Shown: in pieces, positions 8,350 to 16,711 of the stretch | Layout of the letters: the number at the start of each line of letters is the position of its first letter | How positions within the stretch are numbered: position 1 is the first letter of the stretch | Origin: Paucimonas lemoignei | GTDB taxonomy: Bacteria > Pseudomonadota > Gammaproteobacteria > Pseudomonadales > Pseudomonadaceae | Direction of reading: 5' to 3' | Assembly (NCBI GenBank): GCA_900475325.1 | Contig: LS483371.1 | Location: 3,162,001-3,226,000, forward strand | DNA length: 64,000 nt | The notes under the pieces: model-generated | The model's database searches: none | What the model was told of the DNA's origin: nothing | What the model saw: only the letters and a program-made list of their open reading frames with translations | Made by a program: the position numbers and the translations under genes

Positions 8350-9876
8350 TCAGCCACGGGTGCGCGGCAACGCCAACTGCAACAGCCGCGCTTCGTTGGC
8401 CTCGTCGCGGTTCAGCTCGCCGGTGATGGCGCCTTCACTCATGACCAGAATCCGGTCGGCGATGCCCATGACTTCCATCAGGTCGCTGGAGACAACGATC
8501 ACGGCAATGCCGTCAGCGGCCAGGTTATGAATGATCTGGTAAATCTCGGATTTGGCACCGATGTCGATGCCTCGGGTCGGTTCATCCAGCAGCAGCACCT
8601 TCATCGGCATCGACAGCCAGCGCCCCAGAATCGCCTTCTGCTGATTGCCGCCGGAGAGGTAAAGCATTTGCTGATCCGGCGACGGCGTCTTCACGTTCAT
8701 GGCTTTGATCTGGTGGTTGGCGTTGCTCTTTTCCCACCGACCTTGAATCAGGCAGCCCAGGTGAACGTGACGAGGGCGCGCCCCCATGTTGATGTTCTCG
8801 GCCACGCTGGACAGCGGCACGATGCCCTCTTTCTTGCGGTCTTCGGGGCAGAGCAGAATCCCGGCGGCGATGGCATCCCGTGGGGAGCGCAACTCCAGGT
8901 TCTTTCCATCGATCTGCAACGTGCCGGACTTGCTGCGGGTCAGGCCCGACAACAGGCGAAACATCTCGGTACGGCCTGCGCCCACCAGCCCGAAGAAGCC
9001 CAGCACCTCGCCTTTCTGCACGGCAAAAGTCACCGGCTCCTGCAGCCCTGGCCCCAACAGACCGGTGACACGCAAGCCAGCGCCTTTATGCTCGCGGGGG
9101 CGGTAGTTGTAGATGTCCTGAATGTCGCGCCCGACCATACAGGTCACTAGTCGGTCGTGGTCCAGTTGCGCCATGTCCTCGAAGGTGCGCACGAAGCGGC
9201 CGTCCTTGAACACGGTGACTGCGTCGCACACCCGGAAGATTTCTTCCATGCGGTGGGAGACATAGAGAATCACTCGGCCTTCGTCGCGCAGCTTGACGAT
9301 GATTGCCATCAGCCGGTCGATTTCACGCGCGGACAGGCTGCTGGTGGGTTCATCAAAAGCAATGACGTGGGCGTTGCGCGACATGGCCTTGGCGATTTCC
9401 ACCAACTGGCGCTGGCCGAGGGATAAGTCCCCCAAACGCATGGCCGGATCGATTTCGTCAGCCAGGCCCTTGAGCAGCTCTCGCGCCTGACGGAACATCG
9501 CGCGCCGGTTGACCATGCCCCAGCGGCTGGGCATGTGCCCCAGCAGCAGGTTTTCCGCTACCGACATTTCCGGCACCAGTTGCAGCTCTTGGTGGATCAC
9601 CGCGATGCCCGCCGCGATGCTGTCGGCGGTGGATTTGAACGTGTAAGGCTGGTCGCCGATGGACAGGCCGCCGCTGTTGGGCTGGTACGAGCCGCCCAGA
9701 ATCTTCAGCAGCGTTGATTTGCCTGCGCCGTTTTCACCCATCAGCGCATGCACGCTGCCTGGGCGTGCTTCAAAGGTGATATCTGACAGCGCGCGCACGC
9801 CGGGAAAGGTCTTGCCGATGCCATTGAAGCGCAGGCTACCGGCGGGGTGCTGTTGAGCAATTGCGACTGGTTGCAT
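8350..9876 (-). CDS. araG: L-arabinose ABC transporter ATP-binding protein AraG
   Basis: A 508-aa double ATPase of the sugar (CUT2) type, matching the length of E. coli AraG (504 aa). The first nucleotide-binding domain has Walker A GENGAGKST, signature LSLGQRQLVEIAKA and Walker B VIAFDEPTSSLSA. The second has GLVGAGRTE as the degenerate Walker A usual in the C-terminal half, signature LSGGNQQKAILGRWL and VLLLDEPTRGIDIG. It powers arabinose uptake. The start at 9876 has GGAAGG before it. Upstream (9877-10066) lies a REP-rich gap before araF. Confidence 0.94.
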   Translation of the reverse strand: MQPVAIAQQHPAGSLRFNGIGKTFPGVRALSDITFEARPGSVHALMGENGAGKSTLLKILGGSYQPNSGGLSIGDQPYTFKSTADSIAAGIAVIHQELQLVPEMSVAENLLLGHMPSRWGMVNRRAMFRQARELLKGLADEIDPAMRLGDLSLGQRQLVEIAKAMSRNAHVIAFDEPTSSLSAREIDRLMAIIVKLRDEGRVILYVSHRMEEIFRVCDAVTVFKDGRFVRTFEDMAQLDHDRLVTCMVGRDIQDIYNYRPREHKGAGLRVTGLLGPGLQEPVTFAVQKGEVLGFFGLVGAGRTEMFRLLSGLTRSKSGTLQIDGKNLELRSPRDAIAAGILLCPEDRKKEGIVPLSSVAENINMGARPRHVHLGCLIQGRWEKSNANHQIKAMNVKTPSPDQQMLYLSGGNQQKAILGRWLSMPMKVLLLDEPTRGIDIGAKSEIYQIIHNLAADGIAVIVVSSDLMEVMGIADRILVMSEGAITGELNRDEANEARLLQLALPRTRG

Positions 9877-9911
9877 GGAGCCTTCCTCATACCTGGATCT
9901 AAACACCGCCC

Positions 9912-10042
9912 GCTGCAGGAGCTGCCGCAGGCTCCGAAAGCAGTGTTTCAGACAACCCGCATTCGTCACCGTCGTAACCTCCGACAACGCCTACAGAACC
10001 GCTTAAACGCCGAACCTGTAGGAGCTGCCGCAGGCTGCGAAC
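9912..10042. repeat. REP-type repeats, GGAGCTGCCGCAGGCT family
   Basis: Two direct copies of the AGGAGCTGCCGCAGGCT module, with a degenerate inverted arm between them (CGTCGTAACCTCCGACAACG). They sit between araF and araG and could moderate transcription or stabilise the araF message. Confidence 0.75.
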
Positions 10043-10066
10043 AACGGTGTCCGCGTTGCTACCGCC

Positions 10067-11071
10067 CTACTTCCACAAACCAATCTTGGTCAGTACTTCC
10101 TGGAAGTTCGCCCGGGTGATCAGCGTCACGTCATCCATCGCGGTGTATTTAGGCGGCTCCGTGCCCTTGGTGACCCACTCGTAGACCATGAGCGCCGTGT
10201 TGTAGCCTTCTTTGTCAGGGCTTGGCAGCATCGAGCCGAAGAAGCCGCTTTCCTTCTTTTTCAGCTCATCGATGGCATCAGTGCCATTGATGCCGATGCC
10301 GATCACGTTGGCTGGCTTGAAGCCCGCGCCTGCCGTGGCGCGGACGCCGCCCAGCACGGTGTTGTCGTTCATGCCGCCGATGATCAGGTTTTTCGCGGCC
10401 GACGGCAGTTTAGGCAAGGCCGAGTTGGTGGACTCCATGCTGCCAGGGACATCGAGGGTTTTCTGTGCAGTAAAGAGGATGTGATCTTCCGGGAAGCCTG
10501 CTTTTTTCAACGCATCGACTGAACCGTCAGTGCGCTTCTTGCCGGTGTCCAGCTCGTTGTAGGTGTTGATGATCGCGTAGGTGTCTTTCCAGTCCCAGTT
10601 GCGATTCTTCGCTTCGGCGGCCATGGCGGCGCCCTGCTTCTGGCCGACTTCAAACGCGGCCATGCCCAGGTAGGGCACGTCCTCCATGAATTTGCCTTTG
10701 GCATCGACAAAGCGATCATCCACCGCCATGACTTTCATGCCGTTGGCCTTGGCTTTGGCGACGATGGCAGGGCCCAGGGACACATCAGGCGGGCAGATGA
10801 CGAAGCCCTTCACGCCATTGGCGGCCAGGCTGTCAATCGCAGAGAGGGTTTTCTCACCGTCTGGGACGGCGATCTTGACCACGGTGAACCCGTGATCCTT
10901 GCCCGCTTTTTCTGCGAAGGCCCATTCGGTCTGGAACCAGGGTTCTTCGGCCTGTTTGACGAGGAAGCCGATCTTGACTTCTTCGGCAGCGGAAACTGCG
11001 CCAGACAGACCCAGCACAGCAGTAGCAACAGCGGCACAGCAAAGGGAGCGAATCCCGTGACGACTCAACAT
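10067..11071 (-). CDS. araF: L-arabinose-binding periplasmic protein AraF
   Basis: 334 aa with a signal peptide (cleavage near VSA-AEE), then the type-I periplasmic binding fold. Long blocks match E. coli AraF: IGFLVKQAEEPWFQTEW, KIAVPDGEKTLSAIDSLAA, GMNDNTVLGGVRATAGAGFK and IGIGINGTDAIDELKK. It captures L-arabinose (and usually D-galactose or related sugars) for AraGH. An AAGGAG lies 7 nt before the ATG. The promoter region holds a TNGTNNNACNA site (11178-11188) shared with the neighbouring lactonase and mutarotase genes. Confidence 0.95.
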   Translation of the reverse strand: MLSRHGIRSLCCAAVATAVLGLSGAVSAAEEVKIGFLVKQAEEPWFQTEWAFAEKAGKDHGFTVVKIAVPDGEKTLSAIDSLAANGVKGFVICPPDVSLGPAIVAKAKANGMKVMAVDDRFVDAKGKFMEDVPYLGMAAFEVGQKQGAAMAAEAKNRNWDWKDTYAIINTYNELDTGKKRTDGSVDALKKAGFPEDHILFTAQKTLDVPGSMESTNSALPKLPSAAKNLIIGGMNDNTVLGGVRATAGAGFKPANVIGIGINGTDAIDELKKKESGFFGSMLPSPDKEGYNTALMVYEWVTKGTEPPKYTAMDDVTLITRANFQEVLTKIGLWK

Positions 11072-11177
11072 AGCTAACTCCTTATTGTTATTGAATAGCT
11101 ACAGCGTCCAACGTTTTGGGTTAGTAACCTCAGGCCTACCAGCCAGCAGTAAATCCGACATCACCACAGCAGCTAAA

Positions 11178-11188
11178 TAGTCATACCA
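11178..11188. promoter_or_regulatory. FadR-type (GntR family) operator motif upstream of araF
   Basis: TAGTCATACCA fits TNGTNNNACNA, the consensus of the FadR subfamily of GntR regulators, within the larger block TAAATAGTCATACCAT. Two further copies lie before the lactonase and the mutarotase. The regulator is not in this window. Confidence 0.6.
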
Positions 11189-11264
11189 TATTCGTGTTGG
11201 CCGCAATGTAACCTAGTGTCACCCGCAGCAGTGGAGCCTCCTTTCGGATGGAACAGGGCCGGGA

Positions 11265-12143
11265 TCAGCCCGCGAAACGGATTGAATGCGTCCCGCCAAC
11301 GCCCACGTTGGCCATTAGCAGCGCACCGTCGAATTGTCCCGAGGCATCTGCCGGCGCGGCGCTGGTGATGTACAGGGTGGTCATGTCAGGGCCGCCAAAA
11401 ACGCAGCTGGTGGGGTGGCTCACGGGCAGGTCAACAACCCGGTCCACGCTGCCGTCCGGCGCAAAGCGGATCAGGCAGCTGCCTCCCCAGCGGGCATTCC
11501 AGGTGAACCCTTCAGCGTCCATGGCCGAGCCATCCGGCACCCCGCGTGGATGCTTGGCGGCCCAGACCGAACGCTCGCCCAGCCCGCCCTCAGGAAGGAT
11601 CGGATACTGATAGATCACCCCATCGAGACTGTCGGCGCTGTACAGCCTGTCGCCGCTGGCATTCCACAGCAGGGTGTTGACGATGCCCTGGCCGCCGAGC
11701 AGTGCTGTAGCGGTGGCGTCGGCATCTATACGAAACACCCCACCGGAGCGCCGCAGAATGGGCAAATCGCCGCCCTGCTCGTCCAGGTTGTTCTGCATGG
11801 TGCCCAGCCAGAGTCGGCCTTGAGCATCGCAGCGGGCTTCATTGGCACGATTACCGGCCACCGGGTCAGCACGGCACAACAGTGTGAGTGCCGGTGTGTA
11901 GCCAGGAGAATCAAGATCAAGGCGATACACGCCGCTGGCCAGGGTCACCAGTGCGTCGCCATGGGTGGTGGGAATGAACGCCGAGACAGGTTCCGGCAAA
12001 TGCCATTGCTGGTATTGATCCTCGAACAGCCGGCAAGCGAGCCGGCCCGCGATATCGACCCAATACAGCGTCTGGGTGTCAGCGTCCCAGAACGGACCTT
12101 CACCCAGCATGAAACGGTGTGCCGAGACAGGCAGCCATTGCAT
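11265..12143 (-). CDS. SMP-30/gluconolactonase-family protein, probable L-arabinono-1,4-lactonase
   Basis: A 292-aa six-bladed beta-propeller lactonase. The metal-binding residues of the SMP-30 family are in place: Glu15 in LGEGPFWD, Asn in GNRANEARCD, Asn in VNTLLWNASGD, and Asp in the following SADSLDG. The lid and second-shell blocks RLWLGTM and PDGSAMDAEG are also present. The family opens sugar lactones; next to araFGH and a mutarotase, the likely substrate is L-arabinono-gamma-lactone in non-phosphorylative arabinose oxidation. AAGGAA lies upstream of the ATG at 12143. It reads toward araF, 193 bp away, with its own operator motif upstream. Confidence 0.85.
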   Translation of the reverse strand: MQWLPVSAHRFMLGEGPFWDADTQTLYWVDIAGRLACRLFEDQYQQWHLPEPVSAFIPTTHGDALVTLASGVYRLDLDSPGYTPALTLLCRADPVAGNRANEARCDAQGRLWLGTMQNNLDEQGGDLPILRRSGGVFRIDADATATALLGGQGIVNTLLWNASGDRLYSADSLDGVIYQYPILPEGGLGERSVWAAKHPRGVPDGSAMDAEGFTWNARWGGSCLIRFAPDGSVDRVVDLPVSHPTSCVFGGPDMTTLYITSAAPADASGQFDGALLMANVGVGGTHSIRFAG

Positions 12144-12257
12144 AGCAATACGTTCCTTATTGTTATTTTCTGATTCTGTCGAGCTGCGATGAAACCTTGT
12201 AGGCCCAGCGCTGGCTCAGGGCGGCCAAACGCATCCGCCGTCGATGACGACACTAAA

Positions 12258-12268
12258 TAGTATTACGA
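12258..12268. promoter_or_regulatory. FadR-type operator motif upstream of the lactonase gene
   Basis: TAGTATTACGA fits TNGTNNNACNA and sits in AATAGTATTACGATT, an almost perfect 15-bp palindrome. It is 115 bp upstream of the lactonase start, in the divergent promoter region shared with the mutarotase gene. Confidence 0.62.
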
Positions 12269-12330
12269 TTAAATTTTCAAGCTGCCATTTATCGTCTATA
12301 AATCCAGATGCAGCACTTTTAAGAGATAAA

Positions 12331-12341
12331 TAGTCTTACCA
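12331..12341. promoter_or_regulatory. FadR-type operator motif upstream of the mutarotase gene
   Basis: TAGTCTTACCA fits TNGTNNNACNA, with the same upstream ATAAA context as the other two sites. It is 59 bp before the mutarotase start codon. Confidence 0.6.
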
Positions 12342-12399
12342 ATGGCAGCGCAGCTCGACTGCAGCTTCGCTCAAGACAACAACAATAAAAGGTAACCTC

Positions 12400-13548
12400 A
12401 TGAAACCCTCTGCACTGCTCAGCAGTTTTGGACTGTCCTTGATGATCGCCACCCTCACCGCCAACGCGGCCAGCCTGTCCAGCGAACACAGCGCATTCGG
12501 CAGCACTGCCGATGGCACTGCGGTCGAGAAGTACACCCTGCGCAACAGCCATGGCGTTGAAGCCAGCATCATCACCTATGGCGCGACTCTGCAATCGCTG
12601 CTGGTGCCCGACAAGAGCGGCAAGGTGGCCGATGTGGTGCTGGGTTTCGATGATGTCAAAGGCTATCAAGACAACGGCACGGTGTACTTCGGCGCGACCA
12701 TCGGTCGATTTGGCAACCGCTTGGCCAACGGCCAGTTCAGCCTGGATGGCAAAACGTATCAGGTGCCCCAGAACGACAAGACCAACGCCCTGCACGGTGG
12801 CACTCAGGGTTTTGACAAGCGCGTCTGGAAGGCCGAGCCAAGCGATGCGAATGGCTGGGTGGGCGTCAAGCTGACCTACCTGTCACCGGATGGCGAAATG
12901 GGTTTTCCTGGCAATCTCAAGACCGAGGTCACCTACAGCCTCAACGAGAAAAACGAGCTGCGCATCCAGTACCACGCCACTACCGACAAGCCCACGGTGC
13001 TCAACCTGACCAACCACAGCTACTTCAACCTGGCAGGTGCAGGCAATGGCGATGTACTCAAACAAGTGGCGATGATGCACGCGTCGCACTACACGCCGGT
13101 CAACGAAAAGCTGATCCCTACCGGCGAACTGCCCGCGGTAAAAGGCACGCCCATGGACTTCCTTACACCCACCGCGATTGGCAAGAACATCCACGCCGAC
13201 CATCAGCAACTGAAGTATGCCGAGCCCAAGCAAGGCGGCTTTGACTTCAACTGGGTGCTGGATACCAAAGGCGACGTGAGCAAGCTGGCGGCAGAAGTCA
13301 GCGACCCGCAATCGGGCCGTCGTTTGCAATTGTTCACCAGCGAGCCCGGCGTGCAGCTGTATACCGGCAACTTCCTGGACGGCAGCATCCACGGCAAGGG
13401 CGGCAAGGTTTACCCGCACTGGGGCGCCTTCACCCTGGAAACCCAGCATTACCCGGACGCCCCGAACCAGCCGAAATTCCAGAGCACACGGCTTGATCCG
13501 GGCAAGACCTATACCCAGACGACAGTGTTTAAATTATCAGCGCACTAA
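12400..13548 (+). CDS. Periplasmic aldose 1-epimerase (mutarotase, GalM family)
   Basis: 382 aa with a clear signal peptide (SLMIATLTANA-ASL), so it acts in the periplasm, unlike cytoplasmic E. coli GalM. The catalytic set is visible: His in NALHGG, His in LTNHSYFNL, and the general base Glu in LETQHYPDAPNQP; GFDFNWVLD holds the conserved Asp. It interconverts alpha and beta anomers of aldoses, which would supply the anomer preferred by AraF or by a sugar dehydrogenase. The gene is divergent from the lactonase and shares the operator motifs, which supports a role in arabinose or galactose use. Confidence 0.9.
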   Translation: MKPSALLSSFGLSLMIATLTANAASLSSEHSAFGSTADGTAVEKYTLRNSHGVEASIITYGATLQSLLVPDKSGKVADVVLGFDDVKGYQDNGTVYFGATIGRFGNRLANGQFSLDGKTYQVPQNDKTNALHGGTQGFDKRVWKAEPSDANGWVGVKLTYLSPDGEMGFPGNLKTEVTYSLNEKNELRIQYHATTDKPTVLNLTNHSYFNLAGAGNGDVLKQVAMMHASHYTPVNEKLIPTGELPAVKGTPMDFLTPTAIGKNIHADHQQLKYAEPKQGGFDFNWVLDTKGDVSKLAAEVSDPQSGRRLQLFTSEPGVQLYTGNFLDGSIHGKGGKVYPHWGAFTLETQHYPDAPNQPKFQSTRLDPGKTYTQTTVFKLSAH

Positions 13549-13550
13549 AC

Positions 13551-13712
13551 CTGCAGGAGCTGCCGAAGGCTGCGAATGGCGGTGTGCAGACAAACCGCTT
13601 TCGCAGCCCTCGTAACCTCGGTCAGCTCCCAGGCCGAACGCAATACCTGTAGGAGCTGCCGCAGGCTGCGAATGACGGTGTGTCAGACATGACGCATTTG
13701 GCAGCTCCTACA
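13551..13712. repeat. REP doublet plus extra copy, GGAGCTGCCGAAGGCT family
   Basis: A REP pair in opposite orientation (GGAGCTGCCGAAGGCTGCGA, then TTTCGCAGCCCTCGTAACC) is followed by a second forward copy and GGCAGCTCCTACA. It fills the gap between the convergent mutarotase and zinc-binding-protein genes and may act as a bidirectional terminator. Confidence 0.8.
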
Positions 13713-13723
13713 CCAAGCTCGGG

Positions 13724-14617
13724 TCACTGACCCTTCATCGCCTTGACCAACTGATCCACGTTGTAGCGGAACATCTGCACGTAGCTGGCTGCCGGACCAT
13801 CGGCAGGCGACAGTGCTTCCACGTACAGCTCGCCGCCCGGCTTGGCGCCGCTGGCATCGGCGATCTGTTTGACTAGGCGCGGATCACCGGAGTTTTCGAA
13901 GAAATACGCACTGACGTGCTCAGCCTTGATCTGCCGGATCAGCTTGCCGACATCCGCTGCCGAGGCTTCTGACTCAGTGGAAAACCCCAGCGGCGACAGG
14001 AAGGTCACGCCATAGGCATCGCCGAAATAGCCGAAAGCGTCATGGGACGTCAGGACCTTGCGTTGGGCGACAGGGATGCCCTTGATCTGCTCACGGGCGT
14101 AGCTGTCCAGCGCCTGCAACTGCGCGCTGTAGCGCTCGCCATTGGTCTGATAGACGCTGGCACCCGCCGGGTCGGCCTTCTTCAATGCCTCAACGATATT
14201 GCGCACGTAGATCACCGCGTTGGCGGCGCTGTTCCAGGCGTGGGGATCGGTGATGCGCTGGCCGTCTTCTTCCATGCTGCGGGTCTTGATGCCGTTGGAC
14301 AGCACCACCGGCTCGCCTTTGTAACCCGAGGCCTTGATCAAACGGTCCATCCAGCCTTCCAGGTGCAGCCCGCTGACGAACGCCACGTCGGCCCTTTTCA
14401 AAGCTTGGGCATCAGCCGGGGTGGGCTCGTAGACGTGTGGGTCGCCATTAGGCCCGATCAGCGAGGTGACATGCACCCGCTCGCCGCCGACGTTCTGCAC
14501 CATGTCGGCGATGACAGTGAACGAAGCCACCGCTTCGAGTGCCTTGGCCTGAGCCAGAACGCTAAACGCAGACAGCGCAAAGGCCGCGAGTGTGCCGAAC
14601 AACTTTGATCGTTTCAT
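13724..14617 (-). CDS. Zinc ABC transporter substrate-binding protein (ZnuA/AztC-like, cluster A-I)
   Basis: 297 aa with a signal peptide (SVLAQA-KAL). Metal ligands of the zinc type can be assigned: His in GPNGDPHVYEP, His in ITDPHAWNS, His in LTSHDAFGYF (equivalent to the third ZnuA histidine), and Asp in SPADGPAASY. STESEAS is typical of AztC-like proteins. There is no long His-rich loop. It delivers Zn2+ (or possibly Mn2+) to the adjacent permease/ATPase. It is the last gene of the operon, 27 bp after the permease. Confidence 0.9.
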   Translation of the reverse strand: MKRSKLFGTLAAFALSAFSVLAQAKALEAVASFTVIADMVQNVGGERVHVTSLIGPNGDPHVYEPTPADAQALKRADVAFVSGLHLEGWMDRLIKASGYKGEPVVLSNGIKTRSMEEDGQRITDPHAWNSAANAVIYVRNIVEALKKADPAGASVYQTNGERYSAQLQALDSYAREQIKGIPVAQRKVLTSHDAFGYFGDAYGVTFLSPLGFSTESEASAADVGKLIRQIKAEHVSAYFFENSGDPRLVKQIADASGAKPGGELYVEALSPADGPAASYVQMFRYNVDQLVKAMKGQ

Positions 14618-14644
14618 GACGTTCCTTTTTGTGGGAGCCAGCTA

Positions 14645-15515
14645 TCAGCCAGCCAGATGGGATTGAGGAAACAGCCGCCGCAAAATGCCGGTCCGGCCAA
14701 ACAGCAGCGAAAACCCGTAGAACGCACTCGCGGTCAGGACAATGGCCGGGCCGGATGCGACGCCCATGTGATAGGAAATGATCAACCCGATCAGCCCCGA
14801 CAACGTCGCCACCAGCGTCGAAATCAATACCAGGGCGCTGAGCGAAGTGGCCCAGAAGCGCGCGGCCGTGGCGGGCAGCATCATCATGCCCACCGCCATC
14901 AGCGTGCCTAGGGCCTGAAACCCGGCCACCAGGTTGAGCACCACCAGCAGCAGAAACAGCACGTGATACAACGAACCGCGCCCCCCCACGGCACGCAGGA
15001 AACCAGGATCGAAGCACTCCAGAACCAGCGGCCGATAGATCACCGCCAACAGGATCACCGTGAACGAGGCAATGCCGCCGACCATGTAAATGGCGTCCGA
15101 ATCGATGGCCAGGATGGTGCCGAACAGCACGTGCAGCAGGTCGACATTGGAGCCGTGCAGGGAAACGATCATCACCCCGGCTGCCAAAGAGGTCAGGTAG
15201 AAGCTGGCGAAACTCGCGTCTTCGCGCAATGCGGTGAGCCGGCTGACCAGGCCCGAGAGCAATGCCACCGCCAGCCCGGCAATCAGGCCGCCCACGCCCA
15301 TGGCAGGCAGCGACAAGCCGAAAAAACAGGAAACCCAGCGCAGCCCCCGGCAATACCGCATGGCTCATGGCATCGCCCACCAGGCTCATGCGCCGCAGCA
15401 TCAGCAGCACACCGACCGGCCCGGAGCCAATGCCCAGCGCCAGACACGCCACCAGGGCACGGCGCATGAAGCCGAACTCGACGAAAGGGTCGATCAGGAG
15501 GTTATAAAGCGTCAT
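14645..15515 (-). pseudogene. Zinc/manganese ABC transporter permease, interrupted by a frameshift
   Basis: The N-terminal part (from the ATG at 15515, MTLYNLLIDPFVEFGFMRRA to LPGAALGFLFF) is in one frame. The rest (GLSLPAMGVGGLIAGLAVAL to the stop at 14645) is in another. The junction is the six-A run at 15321-15326 (TTTTTT on the coding strand). Removing one base, or a +1 shift, restores FLFFGLSLPAMG and a normal 8-TM ZnuB/AztB-type permease of about 290 aa. Both halves are otherwise intact. It could be a true inactivating mutation, a sequencing or assembly error in the homopolymer, or slippage-dependent expression. The flanking ATPase and binding-protein genes are intact, so error or recent mutation is most likely. 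Confidence 0.85.
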
Positions 15516-15564
15516 GAAAAGCATTCTCTCGAAACCTATGGATATCTGATCGGGGTCCACGACC

Positions 15565-15652
15565 TGTGGGAGCGAATTCATTCGCGAAGGCGGCAGACCT
15601 GAATAATTACCTGAGCTGACACACCGCTTTCGCGAATGAATTCGCTCCCACA
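15565..15652. repeat. REPIN (inverted REP pair), GAGCGAATTCATTCGC family
   Basis: Two arms of TGTGGGAGCGAATTCATTCG and continuation in opposite orientation enclose a short spacer. It lies inside the zinc operon, between the ATPase and permease genes, where it could reduce or process read-through. Confidence 0.88.
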
Positions 15653-15714
15653 AGTTGGTGATTCATGTCGGCTCACCCTCCACCCCACACAACTGCGCAT
15701 CCGGGCTCCAGAAC

Positions 15715-16413
15715 TCAGCCATGTTCCGCGCCCTTGCGCAGGTTGGCGGCGTTGAGCACCTCGCTGGTTGCGCCCCAGGCGATGGTTTCCCGGGCCATGA
15801 GCAGGGTCTGCGGGAAATGCTGACGCACCTGGTCGATGTCATGCAGCACAGCAATCACCGTTCTGCCCTGCCCGTGCCAGACCCGCACCAGTTCCAGCAA
15901 ATCCCGGGTTGTGCGTGCGTCGATGGCGGTGAAAGGCTCGTCGAGCAAAATCACCGCGGCGTCCTGCAACAGCAAACGGGCGAACAACACCCGCTGGAAC
16001 TGCCCGGACGACAACGAACCGATACTGCGCGACTCGAAACCCTCAAGGCCCACCGCCTGCAAGGATTCCCGGGTGCGTTTTGCCGCCTCCCGACCCAGGC
16101 CGCGAAAGGCACCGATGCTGCGCCAGGCGCCCATGGCCACGGTGTCGGCCACACTCAATGGAAAGCTGCGGTCGATTTCTGCCGCCTGTGGCAGATAACC
16201 CAGGGTCTTGATCGCCAGATTGCCGCGATCAACGCGCCCCGCCGCAGGCTTCATGGTCCCGGCAATGGCTTTGATCAGCGTTGATTTGCCGGCCCCGTTC
16301 GGCCCGACGATGGCGGTCAGGCTGCCGGCTTCGAAGCGCCCGGACATGTGGTGCACTGCCGGGCGGCGCTCATAGGCAACCGTGAGGTCTTTGAGGGAAA
16401 TGGCGGCACTCAT
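15715..16413 (-). CDS. Zinc/manganese ABC transporter ATP-binding protein (ZnuC/AztA-like)
   Basis: 232 aa with Walker A GPNGAGKST (about residues 37-45), Q-loop GYLPQAAEID, signature LSSGQFQRVLFARLL, Walker B VILLDEPF and switch His in VLHDID. It energises metal uptake through the neighbouring permease. I placed the start at the ATG at 16413, which overlaps the stop of the 43-aa upstream gene (ATGA). A longer frame reaching 16557 would run through that small gene and lacks a matching family N-terminus. The permease follows after a 199-bp gap containing a REPIN. Confidence 0.92.
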   Translation of the reverse strand: MSAAISLKDLTVAYERRPAVHHMSGRFEAGSLTAIVGPNGAGKSTLIKAIAGTMKPAAGRVDRGNLAIKTLGYLPQAAEIDRSFPLSVADTVAMGAWRSIGAFRGLGREAAKRTRESLQAVGLEGFESRSIGSLSSGQFQRVLFARLLLQDAAVILLDEPFTAIDARTTRDLLELVRVWHGQGRTVIAVLHDIDQVRQHFPQTLLMARETIAWGATSEVLNAANLRKGAEHG

Positions 16414-16541
16414 GGAATGGCCACCGCCCAAGCGATGGCCAGCCACAGCAACACCAGCATGCCCAGAGCGAGCAAGACTCTCTTCCAGGCTGGCTGGGCG
16501 AGTGCCGAGCCAGCAACGGAAGGACTGCGGGGAGCTTTCAT
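16410..16541 (-). CDS. 43-aa single-span membrane protein, first gene of the zinc operon
   Basis: It starts MKAPRSPSVAGSALAQ and has one hydrophobic helix (VLLALGMLVLLWLAIAWAVA, residues 22-41), with basic residues on the N-terminal side. The stop codon overlaps the ATPase start by 4 bp, so translation is probably coupled. Two Zur-like boxes lie 22-67 bp upstream of the start. I do not recognise a named family. The position suggests a small partner of the transporter, which is inference. Confidence 0.72.
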   Translation of the reverse strand: MKAPRSPSVAGSALAQPAWKRVLLALGMLVLLWLAIAWAVAIP

Positions 16542-16562
16542 GATCAGTAACCTGCAACGATT

Positions 16563-16608
16563 TGTTACAGTATCACATAGCTATAAGCAAAAGTGTTATG
16601 TAATAACG
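16563..16608. promoter_or_regulatory. Two Zur-like boxes upstream of the zinc operon
   Basis: TGTTACAGTATCACA (16563-16577) and TGTTATGTAATAACG (16594-16608) each match the gamma-proteobacterial Zur pattern TGTTATANTATAACA at 11-12 of the 14 defined positions. The second contains a perfect GTTAT-N3-ATAAC inverted repeat. They are 31 bp apart, about three helical turns. They lie between the zinc operon and the divergent radical SAM gene. Confidence 0.68.
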
Positions 16609-16711
16609 CTTCGTCCGATCAGTGTGTGTCGGGATCAGCCGCCCGACCACAGGGCGTTGCGCCACCTGCCTGAACCCGATACTGTACATGCACACAGTAT
16701 CGGAGTTTCCC

